Below, in pieces: positions 1 to 11,407 of a DNA stretch of 64,000 bases. Both the position numbers and the translations under genes were made by a program. The DNA comes from Diospyros lotus. Taxonomy: Eukaryota; Streptophyta; Magnoliopsida; Ericales; Ebenaceae. How positions within the stretch are numbered: the first letter of the stretch is position 1; the number at the start of each line of letters is the position of its first letter. The DNA lies in the NCBI RefSeq assembly GCF_014633365.1, contig NC_068339.1:31753316-31817315 (forward strand). The letters run 5' to 3'. The notes under the pieces are model-generated. The model did no database searches, was not told the origin of the DNA, and saw only the letters and a program-made list of their open reading frames with translations.

Positions 1-184
1 AACTGTCATGATCGCATCATGGTTTTTTTGGTTGCTAACTTCCAGTCAATACACCCGATCTTGAAATTCCCCCACAACCAAACTGAGTTGCTAGAGCTGC
101 GACTCCATATTCTTCATGCGAGTCCCTTCGGCCATTTCTTACGCCGATAATATTCCTTGCCGGAATTGACGCTCTAATACCAAA
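1..184 (-). mobile_element. 5' leader of gypsy element G1, cut by the window edge
   Basis: This stretch lies directly left of an LTR that starts at 185. On the minus strand it begins with a primer binding site and then runs into untranslated leader. No gag reading frame is visible before the window ends. It is called element-internal because of the LTR and PBS beside it; the rest of the element must lie to the left. Confidence 0.7.
171..182 (-). promoter_or_regulatory. Primer binding site of G1 (initiator tRNA-Met type)
   Basis: Read on the minus strand it is TGGTATTAGAGC, one base from TGGTATCAGAGC, the usual complement of the initiator tRNA-Met 3' end in plant LTR elements. It sits two bases inside the LTR edge, where a PBS belongs, and fixes G1 as minus-strand. 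Confidence 0.8.
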
Positions 185-581
185 TGTCACAATTGTGTCG
201 TGACAAATTCAGTCCTCCTAATTCAATGTGAATTAAAGGAATCGCTAGGGAACCGTAGAAAGAAAGGAGAAGAGAGTAAAGAGAGTGTAAGAAAGAGAGA
301 AAGTAGAGAGAGAATAGGAATCTAATTTTGGATAAATTGATTGATGTCGTTACATAATGCTGACATGGTTTATATATAATAAACCCATAGGTGCAACCAC
401 AACAGATCATCCCTCTAACAGACTATTTTGTCCTATCTTTACACCTAGCATAACTGCCTAACAAACTACCAATTGAAAATTATAAAAGCTATAATTAATA
501 TTGGAAAGAAAACAGCTATGCCTACTTCACACTCTGCAACAAAATTGGCCCAAATTTCAACCTTCCTTTCGTTTTGTGACA
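185..581 (-). mobile_element. 5' LTR of gypsy element G1
   Basis: The LTR starts TGTCAC and ends GTGACA, giving short inverted ends, and carries a GA-rich tract. It is laid out like the LTRs of G2 near 8.2 and 10.5 kb: GA-rich tract, a stretch resembling TTACATATATAGCC, then the CTAACTG...ACAAAC...ACCAATT block. G1 and G2 are thus related families on the same strand. The right end is placed at GTGACA by comparison with G2. The target duplication cannot be tested because the other end is outside the window. Confidence 0.65.
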
Positions 582-941
582 CCAGCATGTGTGTTGCAAA
601 GCATCATCTAACTTGGGCATCGGAGGACCTGCATGGGGGAGCTCACCGCATGCCTTCTAACTGGTCATATGTTGCAGACCCATCCGGAGCCCATCCATCC
701 AAAGACTATCCAAACCCATCCAAAGACCAGCCAGCCGAAGACTCAAGGCACTCTCTTTGTTGTCCCGAACAGCAGATCGAGCCTCACCCTGAGGAACTTG
801 CTCTCTCGAGCAACGGATCAAGCCACGTTCCAATTAGGCACCTGTTAACCCCCCTCGCTGTCACGAACCTTGCCTCCTCGCTGGAACTTTATCAAACTGT
901 TTTCTAAGACATATAAATTTAATTATTGTATTCAAGTAACA
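582..941 (+). mobile_element. Tat-1 5' LTR, 3' part only
   Basis: From about 598 it matches the 3' LTR (11541-11617 and 14884-15218): CATCATCTAACTT, GGCATCGG, GGGGGAGCT, GTTGCAGAC, the AAGACT-rich part and a CAAGTAACA end. The left part of the LTR is cut off by G1. It is followed within ten bases by a PBS. The 144-residue open frame across 473-907 crosses the G1/Tat-1 junction and is not a gene. Confidence 0.8.
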
Positions 942-947
942 ATAATT

Positions 948-965
948 TGGCATCATCTGTGGGAA
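948..965 (+). promoter_or_regulatory. Tat-1 primer binding site
   Basis: TGGCATCATCTGTGGGAA, a decayed form of TGGCGCCGTCTGTGGGAA, which commonly follows the 5' LTR of Tat-type plant elements. The differences are mostly C-to-T or G-to-A changes at CG sites. It marks the end of the 5' LTR and the plus orientation. Confidence 0.8.
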
Positions 966-2945
966 ATGAGCAAAAAGTCATACTCCATGGCGAAGGGCAT
1001 AAGGTCTACACGAACAAGGGGATCTCAGCTTGAAACTACACATTTTAGTCTCCCCAGACAATAGGAGATTGCTACTGGGGAACATCCGTTAGCTATTTCC
1101 CTAGCCACAGACCCAATAGCATCACAAAGGAGACAGGGGAGATAGGGGAGCCAGATCGCCAATAAACGATGCCAACTAAAGCAAGACTAGTCCATTGAAC
1201 AAACATCGCCTGCACCTACCTCCCCTACACACCCAGCCTTTGTGCGCCTCCAGCAGCCCTCTGAGCAACGAGGGTGCCCCACTGGACAAATCCCTGAGCT
1301 AGCCCAACAGAGTAGCACTAAAGGTGATCAAGCCTAGGCTGATGTGCCAGGAACCTCTAGGGCCAAGAAGTCCTCTACTGTATCTCTCGAAGAATTTCAC
1401 AAGCTAGAACAAAGGTACAAAGACTTGAGAAAGAGCGATGAAGAGAAGTCCAAGACTCTGAAGCACCTGTCTTAATTGTTGCGCGCACTCTTGCCTACTC
1501 CTGGGGAGCCTCATGCCCCAATGCCTCCTGCCTCAAGTGAAATCAGCATTAGCACCTCCCCCAAGCAAACTTCAATGCCTCCACAACAACACTTGTCTCA
1601 GCCACCAATAGCCCCACTTAGACCACGGTAGCATATTCTTGCAGTAGAGGAGTTGTGCGCAGAAAGGCGTAGGAACGCAAGCAAAACCATCGTGCAGGAA
1701 GAAACATTGGGAAGCACTACTTCCGCCAGGGATGTGCACAGGCTTACGCGGGACTCTTAACCCCGAGGCCCTTCTAGCTTATTGGAGTTTAGAAATTAAG
1801 AAGCTGATTGAAGAAGTCTTTGAGAAAAAGATAACAGGGATGGTGTCCAACGACAAGCAGCCACGGAAGGTCCCTTTCTCTAAGGATGTACTTACCCATG
1901 CTCTTCCTCCCAAGTTTAAACCCCCACAGTTGCATGAATATAGTGGGAGAGAAGATCCGATCCTCCACACACAGCAATTTGAATCCCTAGCATACTTGCA
2001 TAAGTGGAGTGATGCCACCATGTGTTTGGTCTTCCCTTAATCCTCGACAGAATATGCTCATGCTTGGTTCAGTGAGCTGCTTTCTGGCTACATCACTTCC
2101 TACAAGCAGCTGCGAGCAGAGTTTTTTGCATCTTTCGCAACTAATCCCTCAAGGAAGAAGGATCCTACCTTCTTTCTTAGCATTCAACAAGGTCCCAAGG
2201 AGACGCTATCATTTCGCGAATGCAATGTTGGAGGTCCAAGATCTACCAGTTGGGGTAGCAATATCGGCCTTTCTGCAGGAGACCACCCCTTTGCCACTAA
2301 GGGAGTCCCTACCTCTTAACCAGCCAACCACATTAGCCGATCTATTTGCTTGCGCCAACAGCTATGTGGTGCAGTTGGATATTTTGTGCATTTGTGATCC
2401 CCTGCCAGAACAGCCTGATGAAGGGGCAAAAAAGAGGAATCAACCCCCTGGTGAGGGGTCCAAGCAACACGATATAAAAGCACCCAGGCCTGATGACTAT
2501 CATCGACCTCAACTACAGACATGCACGCCACTCCCGACCAGATTCTAGGCTTACACCCCTCTCTCTACTCCCCAGGAAGCCATCCTCTCATCTGTAGCAC
2601 ACACTAGTCTTATCAACTTCCCCCATCTTCTGACATACCACTAGGCAAAGACCTGCAATCTTTCTACCACTTTCATCAATGCTTGGGCCACACTACGAAA
2701 AGTTGCTGCCAACTTCACGACCAGATTGAGAGGCTAGCCAAAGAAGGTAAGCTCAATCGATTCCTCCTAGATCGACCAAGGCTGGCCCCCGTCCAACAGA
2801 GGAGCCCACACTTTGGCAACCCACCGCAACAAGACAAGCCTCCCAGAATGGACTGTGGCCCGTGGAGGGGACAACCTCAAGGCGGTGGAAATTAGCAGTA
2901 TAGAGCTCAACCACAGCAGCAGAGAAGGCCTCAAGGGGGTGAAAC
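966..2945 (+). pseudogene. gag: Tat-1 gag remnant
   Basis: The first ATG after the PBS is at 967. Frames shift repeatedly: gag-like stretches lie at 1732-2040 (with PPQLHEYSGREDP, typical of the Tat gag core), 2050-2320 and 2683-2895, the last with a decayed zinc-knuckle-like C/H cluster and a Q/G/R-rich tail. Gag would form the virus-like particle in the cytoplasm. It is broken by at least five in-frame stops (for example after 1062 and 2037), so no full protein is possible. The family call rests on the core motif and on its place between PBS and protease. Confidence 0.7.
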
Positions 2946-3600
2946 ATCCATGCCGCCAATAGACAATGAGCCTACGCGAGAGCACATACATGTTATTTTT
3001 AGAGGGGAAACCTTCATCAACAAGGAAATCATATGTGCGCCAGGCCCTACGCACGTAGATTCTGTGGCACACGTAGCATTTGATGAGGAGCCCATTACCT
3101 TCACTCCTGCAGACTAGAGGAACATACTCATGCCTCACGACAATCCTCTAGTTATCTCTATTGTGATTGCTAAGAACCTAATTGATCACATACTTGTGGA
3201 CAGTGGCAGTTCCATCAATTTGATCTACTGGAATTTTTTTGAGCAGATGCATATTGCTCACGACCACCTCCGGCCTGTTTCTTCACCGTTGTACAGCTTC
3301 ATTGGCAATACCCATGGTGGGCTCTATACAACTGCCTAACCCTAGGCTCGGACCCCCCAAAACGTTAACTGCCCGATAAATTTCATGGAGATAAAGATGA
3401 TTGTCCACAACGTACGACGTCATTTTAGGGAGGTCACTTATCAATAATATGAGGTCAGTTATCCATCCCAGCTACCTTCTAATGAAATTCCCAACCCCTG
3501 GTGGCGTGGGGCAAGTCCAAGGTGATTAGAAGAAGGCTCAGATCTATTACGTCTCATCCACTAAGACTGCAACAGGCAAGGAGATTTCCCAAGCTCCAGT
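2946..3600 (+). pseudogene. Tat-1 aspartic protease remnant
   Basis: The frame at 3130-3339 holds ILVDSGSSINLIY, with the catalytic D-S-G at 3199-3207 and the hydrophobic flank typical of retropepsins. Upstream, about 2946-3115, is a linker whose ITFTPAD is followed by a stop at 3116. The frame ends after YTTA at 3339 and the flap and C-terminal part are shifted. It would have cut the Gag-Pol polyprotein; here it is inactive because the domain is broken. Confidence 0.75.
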
Positions 3601-4640
3601 TAAGACCATGCCCATCTCTAAACAAGCATCACTGAAGCCACAGCTAGTGGAAGCTCTAAAGCCTGTCAAACTCTACGAGGACGACGATGAAAAATTGGTC
3701 TATGTCAGGAGCCAATTGCCGCTACAAGAGAAGCAGGAGATTGTACGGTGCTTACAAAATAATGAGGGCATTTTTGCATGGACACTCGCAAGCATGCTAG
3801 GGATTAACCCTGGAGTGATTTCCCACCAACTAAATGTAAGACCAAGAGCTAAACCTGTCAAACAAAAGAAGAGAAACATTGCACCCAATAGGTTACCGAC
3901 CCTCAAGGAGGAAGTTGACAAGCTCCTGAAAGATGGATTCATTTGTGAAGTCCATTACCCGGATTGGCTCACCAATGTTCTGATGGTAAAACAGCCCAGT
4001 GGAAAATGGCAGGTCTGCATGGACTTTACTGACCTGAATAAGGCATGCCTGAAGGGTTCTTATCCCCTGTCGTGTATTGATTGACCGGTAGATAACACTT
4101 CAGGGTACCATATGTTGAGCTTCTTAGATTCTTTCTCCGAGTATCACCGAATCATCATGTTTATGCCTGACGCTAAAAAGACCTCCATCACTGAGATAGG
4201 GACTTATTGCTACAAGGTCATGCCTTTTGAGCTAAAAAATGCGAGGGCAACTTATCAGTGAATGATCAATAAAGTGTTCAAGGCTGGGAACCACCATGGA
4301 GCCCTATGTTGATGATCTGGTGGTCAAGAGCCACTGTGAGGAGTCGCACGTGGAGAAATTGGCACAAGTGTTTGCAGTGTGTCGTTAATATAGCATGCAA
4401 TTCAACCCAAGCAAGTGCGCCTTTGGTGTTCGATCAAGTAAATTCCTTAGCTATCTTATCACATAGTGCAGAATCGAAGCCAACCTAGAAAAAATCCAAG
4501 CCATACTAGACAAGCAGTCTCCTTCCAATGTGAAAGAGGTTGAGCGGCTGACTGGTCATCTTGCATCCCTCAATCGTGTCCTCTCTAAGTTTGTTGAGAA
4601 GAGCCTACCATTCTTTCAAGTATTAAAAGAGGAAAAAGAT
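3601..4640 (+). pseudogene. Tat-1 reverse transcriptase remnant
   Basis: Conserved RT blocks appear in order: a fingers region at 3840-4070 with GFICEV, WLTNVLMVK, GKWQVCMDFTDLNKACLK, then the HRIIM stretch about 4145-4165, and the active site YVDD at 4305-4316 followed by LVVKS. Between 4084 and 4530 the frame changes several times, including a TGA at 4082 and a stop near 4260. Spacing of blocks fits a gypsy RT. No intact enzyme is possible. Confidence 0.85.
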
Positions 4641-5490
4641 TTTCAATGGGATGACAGCTATGAACAGGCATTCCAAGCATTCAAAGACTACCTCCAGGAA
4701 ATACCGTTCCTTCCCAAGCCAAAGATCAGGGAGACACTATATCTTTATCTGAGGGTTTACCAGGTAGCAGTCAGTGCGGTGCTGTTAAAGAAGACTGACC
4801 AGGTGGATCAACCCGTGTATTATGTAAGTCGGGTACTTCATAGGGCCGATACTCACTACCCCGATGCAGAAAAAGTGGCCTTTGTGTTGGTTATAGTAGT
4901 AAGGAAACTCAGACCATACTTCCAAGCCCACACCATCGTGGTACTTACCGATCAGCCTCTGCGTCAAATTCTACAATGGCCCGAACACTCAGAAAGACTC
5001 ACCAAGTGGGCCATCGAACTTAGTGAATACGATCTCTAGTTTGAGCCTCATAAAGCCATCAAGGGTCAGGCATTGGCGGATTTCATAGTTGAATGTACCC
5101 ATGTGCTAGAATTTGAGGCAAGGTCTCTACCCGAGTGGATGTTATTTGTGGATGGAGCTTCAAAAGTATAGGACAGTGAGGCCGGTATTGTACTGATTTC
5201 TCCTGATGGCAAAATTCTAGAGTACTCTTTGCGGTTCACTTTTCTTAGCTTAAACAATGTGTCAGAGTACGAAGCCCTCATCGCCGGCTTGGCTATTGCC
5301 AAGAAATTAGAGGTGAAGAAGGTGGTAGCCCACAGTGACTCTCAATTTGTAGTACAACAGTTTTAGGATACCTATGAGGCCAAAGATCCAACACTTACTC
5401 GGTACCTACAAAAGCTACAAGAGTCGGCCCATTCCTTCCATGATTTCCAGCTGATTCAGATTAACTACACCCTTAATCAACATGCAGATG
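4641..5490 (+). pseudogene. Tat-1 dual RNase H region (retroviral type plus archaeal type)
   Basis: Residues encoded at 4641-5040 form the usual gypsy RNase H (FQWDDSYEQAFQAFK, then YYVSRVLHRADTHY, then the TDQPLRQIL stretch). After a stop at 5037 and a linker with GQALADFIVEC comes a second RNase H at about 5135-5490: LFVDGAS, GIVLISPDG, SEYEALIAGLAIAK, HSDSQFVVQQ and NQHADALSKLA. This second, archaeal-type domain is the marker for the Tat lineage. Stops at 5169 and 5364 break it. Confidence 0.85.
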
Positions 5491-5559
5491 CCTTGTCTAA
5501 ATTGGCAACGACAAAAGATACTCCCAGGCGCTTGATCCTTATGCAAATTTTGCAAAGAC

Positions 5560-6880
5560 CTAGCATAGAAGAAAATGAAGAGGCGAGAATAGTACAATTT
5601 ATTGAGACAGCCAATGACTGGAGATTGCCTATCATACGATGTCTGCTCACTGGAGAGCTTCCAACTAATTCTATAGAGGCCAAGCTACTAAAAATCCGGG
5701 CAGCCCGCTTTGTAATCATAAACTTTGTAATCATAAACGGTGCTCTCTACAAGCAAGCCTTCTCCATGCCACTCTTAAAATGCCTTGGTCCACAAGGCAC
5801 AACAAGCACTAACTGAGGTACATGAAGGAGACTGCGGCGAACATCTTAGGGGAAGATCACAAGCTACCAAGATCATGAGGGCAGGGTTCTTTTGGTTGAC
5901 ACTACATAAAGATGCCTCTACAAAAATTCAAACATGTGACAAATGCCAGAGGCACGCACCATTATCTTCTACGCCTACGGCGGACATCCAGCAGATTTTC
6001 CAACCCATTCCGTTTGCACAATGGGGAATGGATATACTTGGTCCCTTTCCTGTTGCTTCTGGATAGCGTAAATTCCTACTTGTGGCTGTTGACTATTTCA
6101 CCAACCGGGTAAAGGCAGAGCCCCTGGACATTATCATAGAAAAGAAAGTGGAGAACATCGTATGGAAGGACATCATTTGTCGCTTCGAAATCCCCAAGAT
6201 CCTTAACACAGACCACGACACGCAATTTAACTCTTATGCTTTCTGTGTCTTTTGTCATAGATGGGGGATTTGCCTTCACATAGCATCAATTACTTATCCA
6301 TAGGCGAATAGCCAAGCCGAAGCAACCAACAAGATCATTCTCCATAGCCTCATAACCCAACTAGAAAAGGCAAAAGGTGCTTGGTTTGAAGAGCATCCAA
6401 CTGTCCTATGGCCTACCACACTACTAGTCAAGTGTCCACTGGTGAGACCCCTTTCAACCTTGTGTATGGGACTGAGGCCCTTATCCCTATGGAAGTCGAC
6501 ATTCAATCCCCACGAGTATTAGCCTTCGATGAGTAAAGAAATTCAGAGCAACTGTCCAACAACCTAAATCTAATTGACGAGTTAAGGGAACAAGTTGGCA
6601 TTCGATTGGCAGCCTATCACCGGAGAGTAGCTAGCTATTATAATGCTCGCGTTCGAGATAGACCACTAAAACTGGGCGATTTGGTGCTTAGAAAATCTAT
6701 TATCATTGACGCTCTTCGCGAAGAAGGCAAGCTCAAGGCGAACTAGGAAGGCCCCTACAAAATTCAAGAAATGATGGGCCCAAATACCTGCGTCCTCCAA
6801 ATGCATCAAGGAGAAACGCTTGGCAAGACTAAAAACACGATGCACCTGAGAAGATATTTTACTTCTTTTTCCATGTAAAT
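5560..6880 (+). pseudogene. Tat-1 integrase remnant
   Basis: The zinc-binding part is visible (C-G-E-H at about 5832, C-D-K-C-Q at 5936), then the core: WGMDILGPF (first D), the NTDHDTQF stretch (second D) and NSQAEATN (third acidic residue) near 6307-6330. The C-terminal part runs to about 6876 with RVASYYNARV, LGDLVLRK and HLRRYF. In-frame TAG codons at 6064 and 6301 stand where related integrases have glutamine (CAG). It would have inserted cDNA into the genome; it is broken. Confidence 0.85.
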
Positions 6881-8173
6881 TGTATCGCGTTATACTTACA
6901 TTGTAAACTTCCCCATTAAAATGCATAGATACCCCCTGTATTCCCGTGGACGCAAGCCAAATGAGCCAAATCACATAAAACTCCTAGTGTATTATGTCAT
7001 ATAGTTGCTAGGGGTGCATGCATCTGCTAACAATATATCTACCCTATTTACCTGTTTTACTCTGCAGGGAATGCTACAGAAAGCAACACAGGACACACAT
7101 CGCGCCACAAAGTCCCACTCACGTACGCAGGCCGTCAGATACGCTCCCGCAAGAGTATATATGGAACGGGACACTAGGAAGAAACAACTCGCATGCGCCA
7201 ACATGGCCATGAATGGTCAAGTATAATTCCACAGTTTCCTTTCATATAATACGCAAGTTACAGGCAATGAGGGTAGAACTCAACTCTCATGCGCTACACT
7301 AAGGAGCTTGGTTGGCACACCCGCACTTACCTAAGGTTAGACCTTTCTCAAGGAGATTCTACAGGTTTTGATGTCCTCCCTCTTGCATTTAGCAAGGGCA
7401 TGTACTGGACGTACAATTTCCCAGGCTCCTGCAGCGACAAAAAAGAAAAGCATGCAGTAACAATCGTCAAACCCCGACAATATCTACAAGTCTAAGGCAA
7501 CCTGGGAGGCTGGGGTATGACGTATCCCCCTAGTTGTGGTCGAGGCAGTAATGCCCCCCGCTAGCCTCAAGCTTTAAACGCTTAACAAAGCACTTCATCT
7601 TACAACACGTCCAACGAATACATTTATTAAAGTTGTCATTCATGCATTTATCCCTTATTCATGTACAACTACTTTGCTCCCCAAAAGTTGGGACAAATCA
7701 GCATCTCCAAGACAGTCACACTAGGGAGCCAGGTTTTCTTTGTATATATGCGTGCGCAGGTGCGTAGGTACTCACAAAACGTGCAACTCCCACTTGGGAC
7801 AATTATAATCCTAATCCTATGCGCAATCATCAGTTTGTAGGCAATAAGGTGGTACTCCACTCTTACACCACACAAGGGCGCCCGATGGACACTCCTACAC
7901 CTATCTGTGGTTAAACCTTTCTCAAAGAAACTCTACGGGGTTCGATGTCCTCCCTCCCACATTCCGTGAGGGCACGCACTGGACATTTATATTTACAGGC
8001 TCCTGTAGCAACGAAAAAGATGGGGTATGCGACGACAACCGTCAAACCCTAGTAAGATCTACGAGTCTAAGGCAACCCCAGAGGTCGAGTTATGCCCATC
8101 CCCCTAGTCATGGTGAAGGCAGTGATACCACCCACTAGCCACATAAATGTGCAGGTACCCATAAAACAAACAA
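6881..8173 (+). mobile_element. Tat-1 long 3' untranslated region, left part
   Basis: No coding domain is seen between the integrase and the G2 insertion; small open frames here show no retroelement or host motif. The sequence continues after G2 at 10835-11020. A long 3' UTR is a known feature of Tat/Ogre elements. It holds a diverged direct duplication, listed separately. Confidence 0.7.
7255..8145 (+). repeat. Direct duplication in the Tat-1 3' UTR (about 7255-7570 and 7838-8145)
   Basis: Two roughly 310-bp segments, 580 bp apart, share GGTTAGACCTTTCTCAA / GGTTAAACCTTTCTCAA, GATGTCCTCCCTC, GGCTCCTG, CGTCAAACCC, TCTAAGGCAACC and ATCCCCCTAG. A third partial copy may start near 8146 and continue after G2. 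Copies are diverged, so the duplication is old. Confidence 0.75.
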
Positions 8174-8178
8174 GTATC
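8174..8178. repeat. Target site duplication of G2, left copy (GTATC)
   Basis: GTATC directly left of the G2 LTR is repeated at 10830-10834 directly right of the other LTR, as expected for LTR-element integration. Confidence 0.85.
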
Positions 8179-8521
8179 TGTCAAGCCCCAAGAAATGGGC
8201 TTGTACAGATATGGAATTTTGGTCGTTAGAATAGAATAGAATGGGGAAAGAGAGATGAGAGAGAGAGAGAGAGATAGACAAAAGACAAGAGGGTAAACTT
8301 ATGTTATTCGATGCTTTTCTCCATCACCTTTGGTTACATATATAGCCTCCCTCTTTAACAGGTATAACTAAAAAGGTTAGGCTGTTTTAATTATTCAACT
8401 CCCTAACTGTTTAACAAACCACTACCAATTGTCTACCCCTTTTCACAACTACCAGCTACTAGCTAATTGATACAATTGTTATTTATTGACAAATCTCCTT
8501 CTTACCACTGGGGTCGTGACA
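8179..8521 (-). mobile_element. G2 3' LTR
   Basis: 343 bp, TGTCAAGCCCC to CGTGACA. Shares with the other G2 LTR the GGGCTTGTACA, AATATGGAATTTTGGTC-like and GGTTACATATATAGCC blocks and a GA repeat. Confidence 0.9.
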
Positions 8522-8522
8522 A

Positions 8523-8535
8523 TTCCCCCCTCCTC
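8523..8535 (-). promoter_or_regulatory. G2 polypurine tract
   Basis: On the minus strand it reads GAGGAGGGGGGAA, next to the 3' LTR and preceded by GGGGACAAGAACTTTTTC, a common run before the PPT in gypsy elements. It primes plus-strand DNA synthesis. Confidence 0.85.
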
Positions 8536-8639
8536 GAAAAAGTTCTTGTCCCCATAAACTTGCATCTGCTAACCCTATTCTTCATCCAATTCCAGCCAGT
8601 TCTTTTTCTTCATTTTCATCCTTTGTACCTTCCATGTTG

Positions 8640-9824
8640 AGTAACTCTTTTTGACATTGATGGCCGGGGCTGAATTTGGCGCCACACTTATAACATAATC
8701 CTAACTTCCGTCACTGCCCCATAGTACTTGATTTAGTTGCAATAGGGTTAGGGAAATCCTTAGAATGCACGTTCACTTGATCCCCTTCCAAAGGTTGATA
8801 GAACGAAGGCTAAATTTTTGTTGCCATCGTGTATTTATTTGTAGATCACTTCCAACGTGAGCTCCTGCAGTCTTACCTTTTTAGCCACTTGCCTTACGGA
8901 TGTCAACATCATCATCTTCACCATTAATCTCAATTCCTCCCTCAGCCCGCTAATGAAACTGGACACCAAATATTGTTTTGTCAATCCCAGTTGCACAGTA
9001 TACACAATAGATCTCAATTCTTCAAACTTCACTTGATACTCCACCATCGACCCTTCTTGCTTCAATTTACTAAATTACTCAATCACATTGGTCGTGCTTC
9101 TATCACCAAATCACTTACACAACCATTCCGCAAATTCTACCCAACTTCCCTGATTTCCTTCATCTTGGATCCAACATTGATACCAAGAATTGGCTGCATT
9201 GTTCAAGTAAGCCGTAGCCAAATTGATCTTCTGCTCTTCTGGGATCCTATAGGACTGGAAAAATCTTTCACATCTCCTTGTCCACCACCTTGGTTTCATC
9301 CCCTTAAACATTGGGATCTCCAATCTTAGCATTGGATCAGAGGTCTACCTAGGCAGAAATTCTGACGATAACTGGAATTAGGGTAGGGAGGACAGCATGT
9401 TGATCACGTTGTTAATCCTCGGCCCTTGATGTTCCATCATTTCTGGGCAACTCTCAATTGCTTCTTGGTGTTTCTTTGACGCCCTTCGCATGGCTTCCCT
9501 TAATTCCACCATGTCCTCCCTACTTTGGACCATCGCCTCCTGGGCTTGCGACAACCCATACTCCAAAGCCTCCATCCACCCATCCAATTGTTTCAATTTG
9601 GTACCTTCCGCCATCTGCACAGACCTCAATTCACCACTTCGGTTGCTACCTTTGCTCGTGTCCTTCAATTCTACCTCTTCTTGGGACGCACCTTGGGCCG
9701 CGCTCTTGCTGGCATCCATCGACCTGACCACCCCTTTGATTGTTGTGCTTGACTGCATTTGCTTCGCACTTCCCTTACTCGTTGGGATCACAATGGCAAT
9801 CACTGTGATTCCACGATCGCCCAC
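8640..9824 (-). pseudogene. gag: G2 gag remnant with zinc knuckle
   Basis: On the minus strand the N-terminal part (9824-9378) holds a heptad-like charged helix region (LDGWMEALEYGLSQAQEA and following). The core at 9332-9111 has LEIPMFKG and RWWTRRCERFFQSYRI, typical of gypsy gag, with AANSWYQ after it. 9065-8835 continues with EYQVKFEELRS and SSFISGLREELR. A zinc knuckle reading CYKCGAKFSPGHQC lies near 8700-8660. Stops at 9375, 9108 and 8832 separate the pieces. Nothing of pol follows. Confidence 0.8.
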
Positions 9825-10456
9825 GCTTGCCTGAATTCACTTGCAATCTTGGATCATTCTTGATCTCGTTCGGATATGTGTGCTTGCCTAATCGTGCCAA
9901 CGTAGCTTTCACCCATCAATACTGACACTCACCCTTCATCGTGATGCTACCCACCGATCACAATTTCACCACTTCACGCTTGTCTCTTCTGACCTGCATC
10001 GCCCTCAATTTTCAACCCAAGATCGTCATAATTTGCTTGGGTGTTAAATGCAATTGACAACCAAGAAGCATTGGAAATCAATCGCACCAAGAATCGTTCT
10101 TTCACTGTTGTCAGACTTCCGCACCAGTCGCAAACCCTTGGGTCTAACCATGTTGCATCTGTCATGCTCTCCTACCTAATCGCTGCCTTGCTTTCGTCCG
10201 TTCGTCCTATTGCAATTTGAGTGATGTTGCAACAAAATCACAACCTAAAATCTACTGGGCTCTCCTTTGCTAAATCGGCGACAAAATTAACAGCCTAAAG
10301 TCAACCAGCTTTGTTACCGCCTTCCGAGAACGATCAAATTTACAATCGAGGAACAGTCATCACCTCCCAACCATCAATCTTGCTTGAATCTATTGTCGTC
10401 CGTTAAAACTCCACCTTTGTCTTCGACTCGCACCTTGAAGCTGCCGGGGATCACCA

Positions 10457-10468
10457 GCTTTGATACCA
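10457..10468 (-). promoter_or_regulatory. G2 primer binding site (initiator tRNA-Met type)
   Basis: TGGTATCAAAGC on the minus strand, one change from TGGTATCAGAGC, two bases from the 5' LTR. Confidence 0.85.
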
Positions 10469-10470
10469 CT

Positions 10471-10829
10471 TGTCAAGCCCCAAGAATTGGGCTTGTACAA
10501 ATATGGAATTTTGGTCATTATAACAGAATAGAATGGGGAAAGAGAGACGAGAGAGAATGAGCAAGAATGAGAGAGAGAGAAAGATAGACGAGAGACAAGA
10601 GGGTTAACTTCTGTTCTTTGATGCCTTTCTCCATCACCTTTGGTTACATATATAGCCTCCCTCTTAACATGCATAACATAAGAGGTTAGGGTGTTTTAGT
10701 GATTCATCTCCCTAACTGTTTAACAGACCACTGCCAACTATCTAACCCCTTCACAACTACCAGCTACTAGCTAACTAATATAGTTGTTATTTATTGACAA
10801 AACCCTTTCTTACCCCTGGGGTTGCAATA
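10471..10829 (-). mobile_element. G2 5' LTR
   Basis: 359 bp, TGTCAAGCCCC to GCAATA (CA lost from the end by mutation), followed by GTATC. Aligns with 8179-8521 along its length; a longer GA-rich tract explains most of the size difference. Confidence 0.9.
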
Positions 10830-10834
10830 GTATC
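10830..10834. repeat. Target site duplication of G2, right copy (GTATC)
   Basis: Matches 8174-8178 exactly. Confidence 0.85.
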
Positions 10835-11020
10835 CTTCAAGACAACTAAACCCCACATACCTCTTTATACAGGTAATTATTGGCGATCAGGTACCGCTTC
10901 TAAACACTTAGTTTCTTATTGCATATCGCACTCCCACACTGAGTCAACCTGCATCCCAGTCTTCGAGGCATCGGGCACCTGAAAACATTATACTCTTCCC
11001 TTTGCCTTGCAACTAGAGAC

Positions 11021-11033
11021 AAGAGTGGGGAGC
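11021..11033 (+). promoter_or_regulatory. Tat-1 polypurine tract
   Basis: AAGAGTGGGGAGC just before the 3' LTR at 11037; purine-rich except two bases. A similar AAGGAGTGGGGGGC precedes the Tat-2 LTRs. Confidence 0.75.
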
Positions 11034-11399
11034 TATTGTTGTGCGATGCCCTAGAAAAATCAAAGCCAAAAATCCTAGAAGTATCCAAGAAGGCCTAAGA
11101 CCTAGATGACCCTGAAGAGTCTTCCAAATAAGAGTCTTCCGAAGACTCCAAAAAGTCTCCGGGCTAGCTAAACCGTATAATCATCTAAGCCCAAGACTTA
11201 TCCAAAGAATCTTCCGAGCCCAAGTCTCTCGATGACTCAGAATCTTCGAAGATACCTCATTCGAAGGATTCTTTTCCGGGGCATCTCATCCCTAAAGGTA
11301 CCTTCAGGCCCTCCAGCCTCATCCGTAGCCTCCTCGCCCAAAAAGTCTCTTAGGCCACATTAGCATGCCACGTGTCACGTGGCCCCCACCATCAGTGCC

Positions 11400-11407
11400 T
11401 ATAAATA
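11400..11407 (+). promoter_or_regulatory. TATA-like box in Tat-1 LTR
   Basis: TATAAATA within the LTR; the related LTR at 49072 has TATAAATA in the same context. Probable core promoter for element transcription. Confidence 0.6.

Larger units (their letters stand above)
8179..10829 (-). mobile_element. G2, gag-only (pol-deleted) gypsy element
   Basis: Complete insertion on the minus strand: 5' LTR 10471-10829, PBS 10457-10468, gag remnant, PPT 8523-8535, 3' LTR 8179-8521, flanked by GTATC. Only gag and its zinc knuckle are present; about 100 bases separate them from the PPT, so protease, RT, RNase H and integrase are all missing. It is non-autonomous and would depend on enzymes of a related element. 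The LTRs differ at many sites, so the insertion is not recent. Confidence 0.9.

Noticed and set aside
473..907. 144-codon open frame on plus
   Set aside because: It starts in the G1 LTR, crosses the junction at 581 and runs through the Tat-1 LTR; no protein motif.
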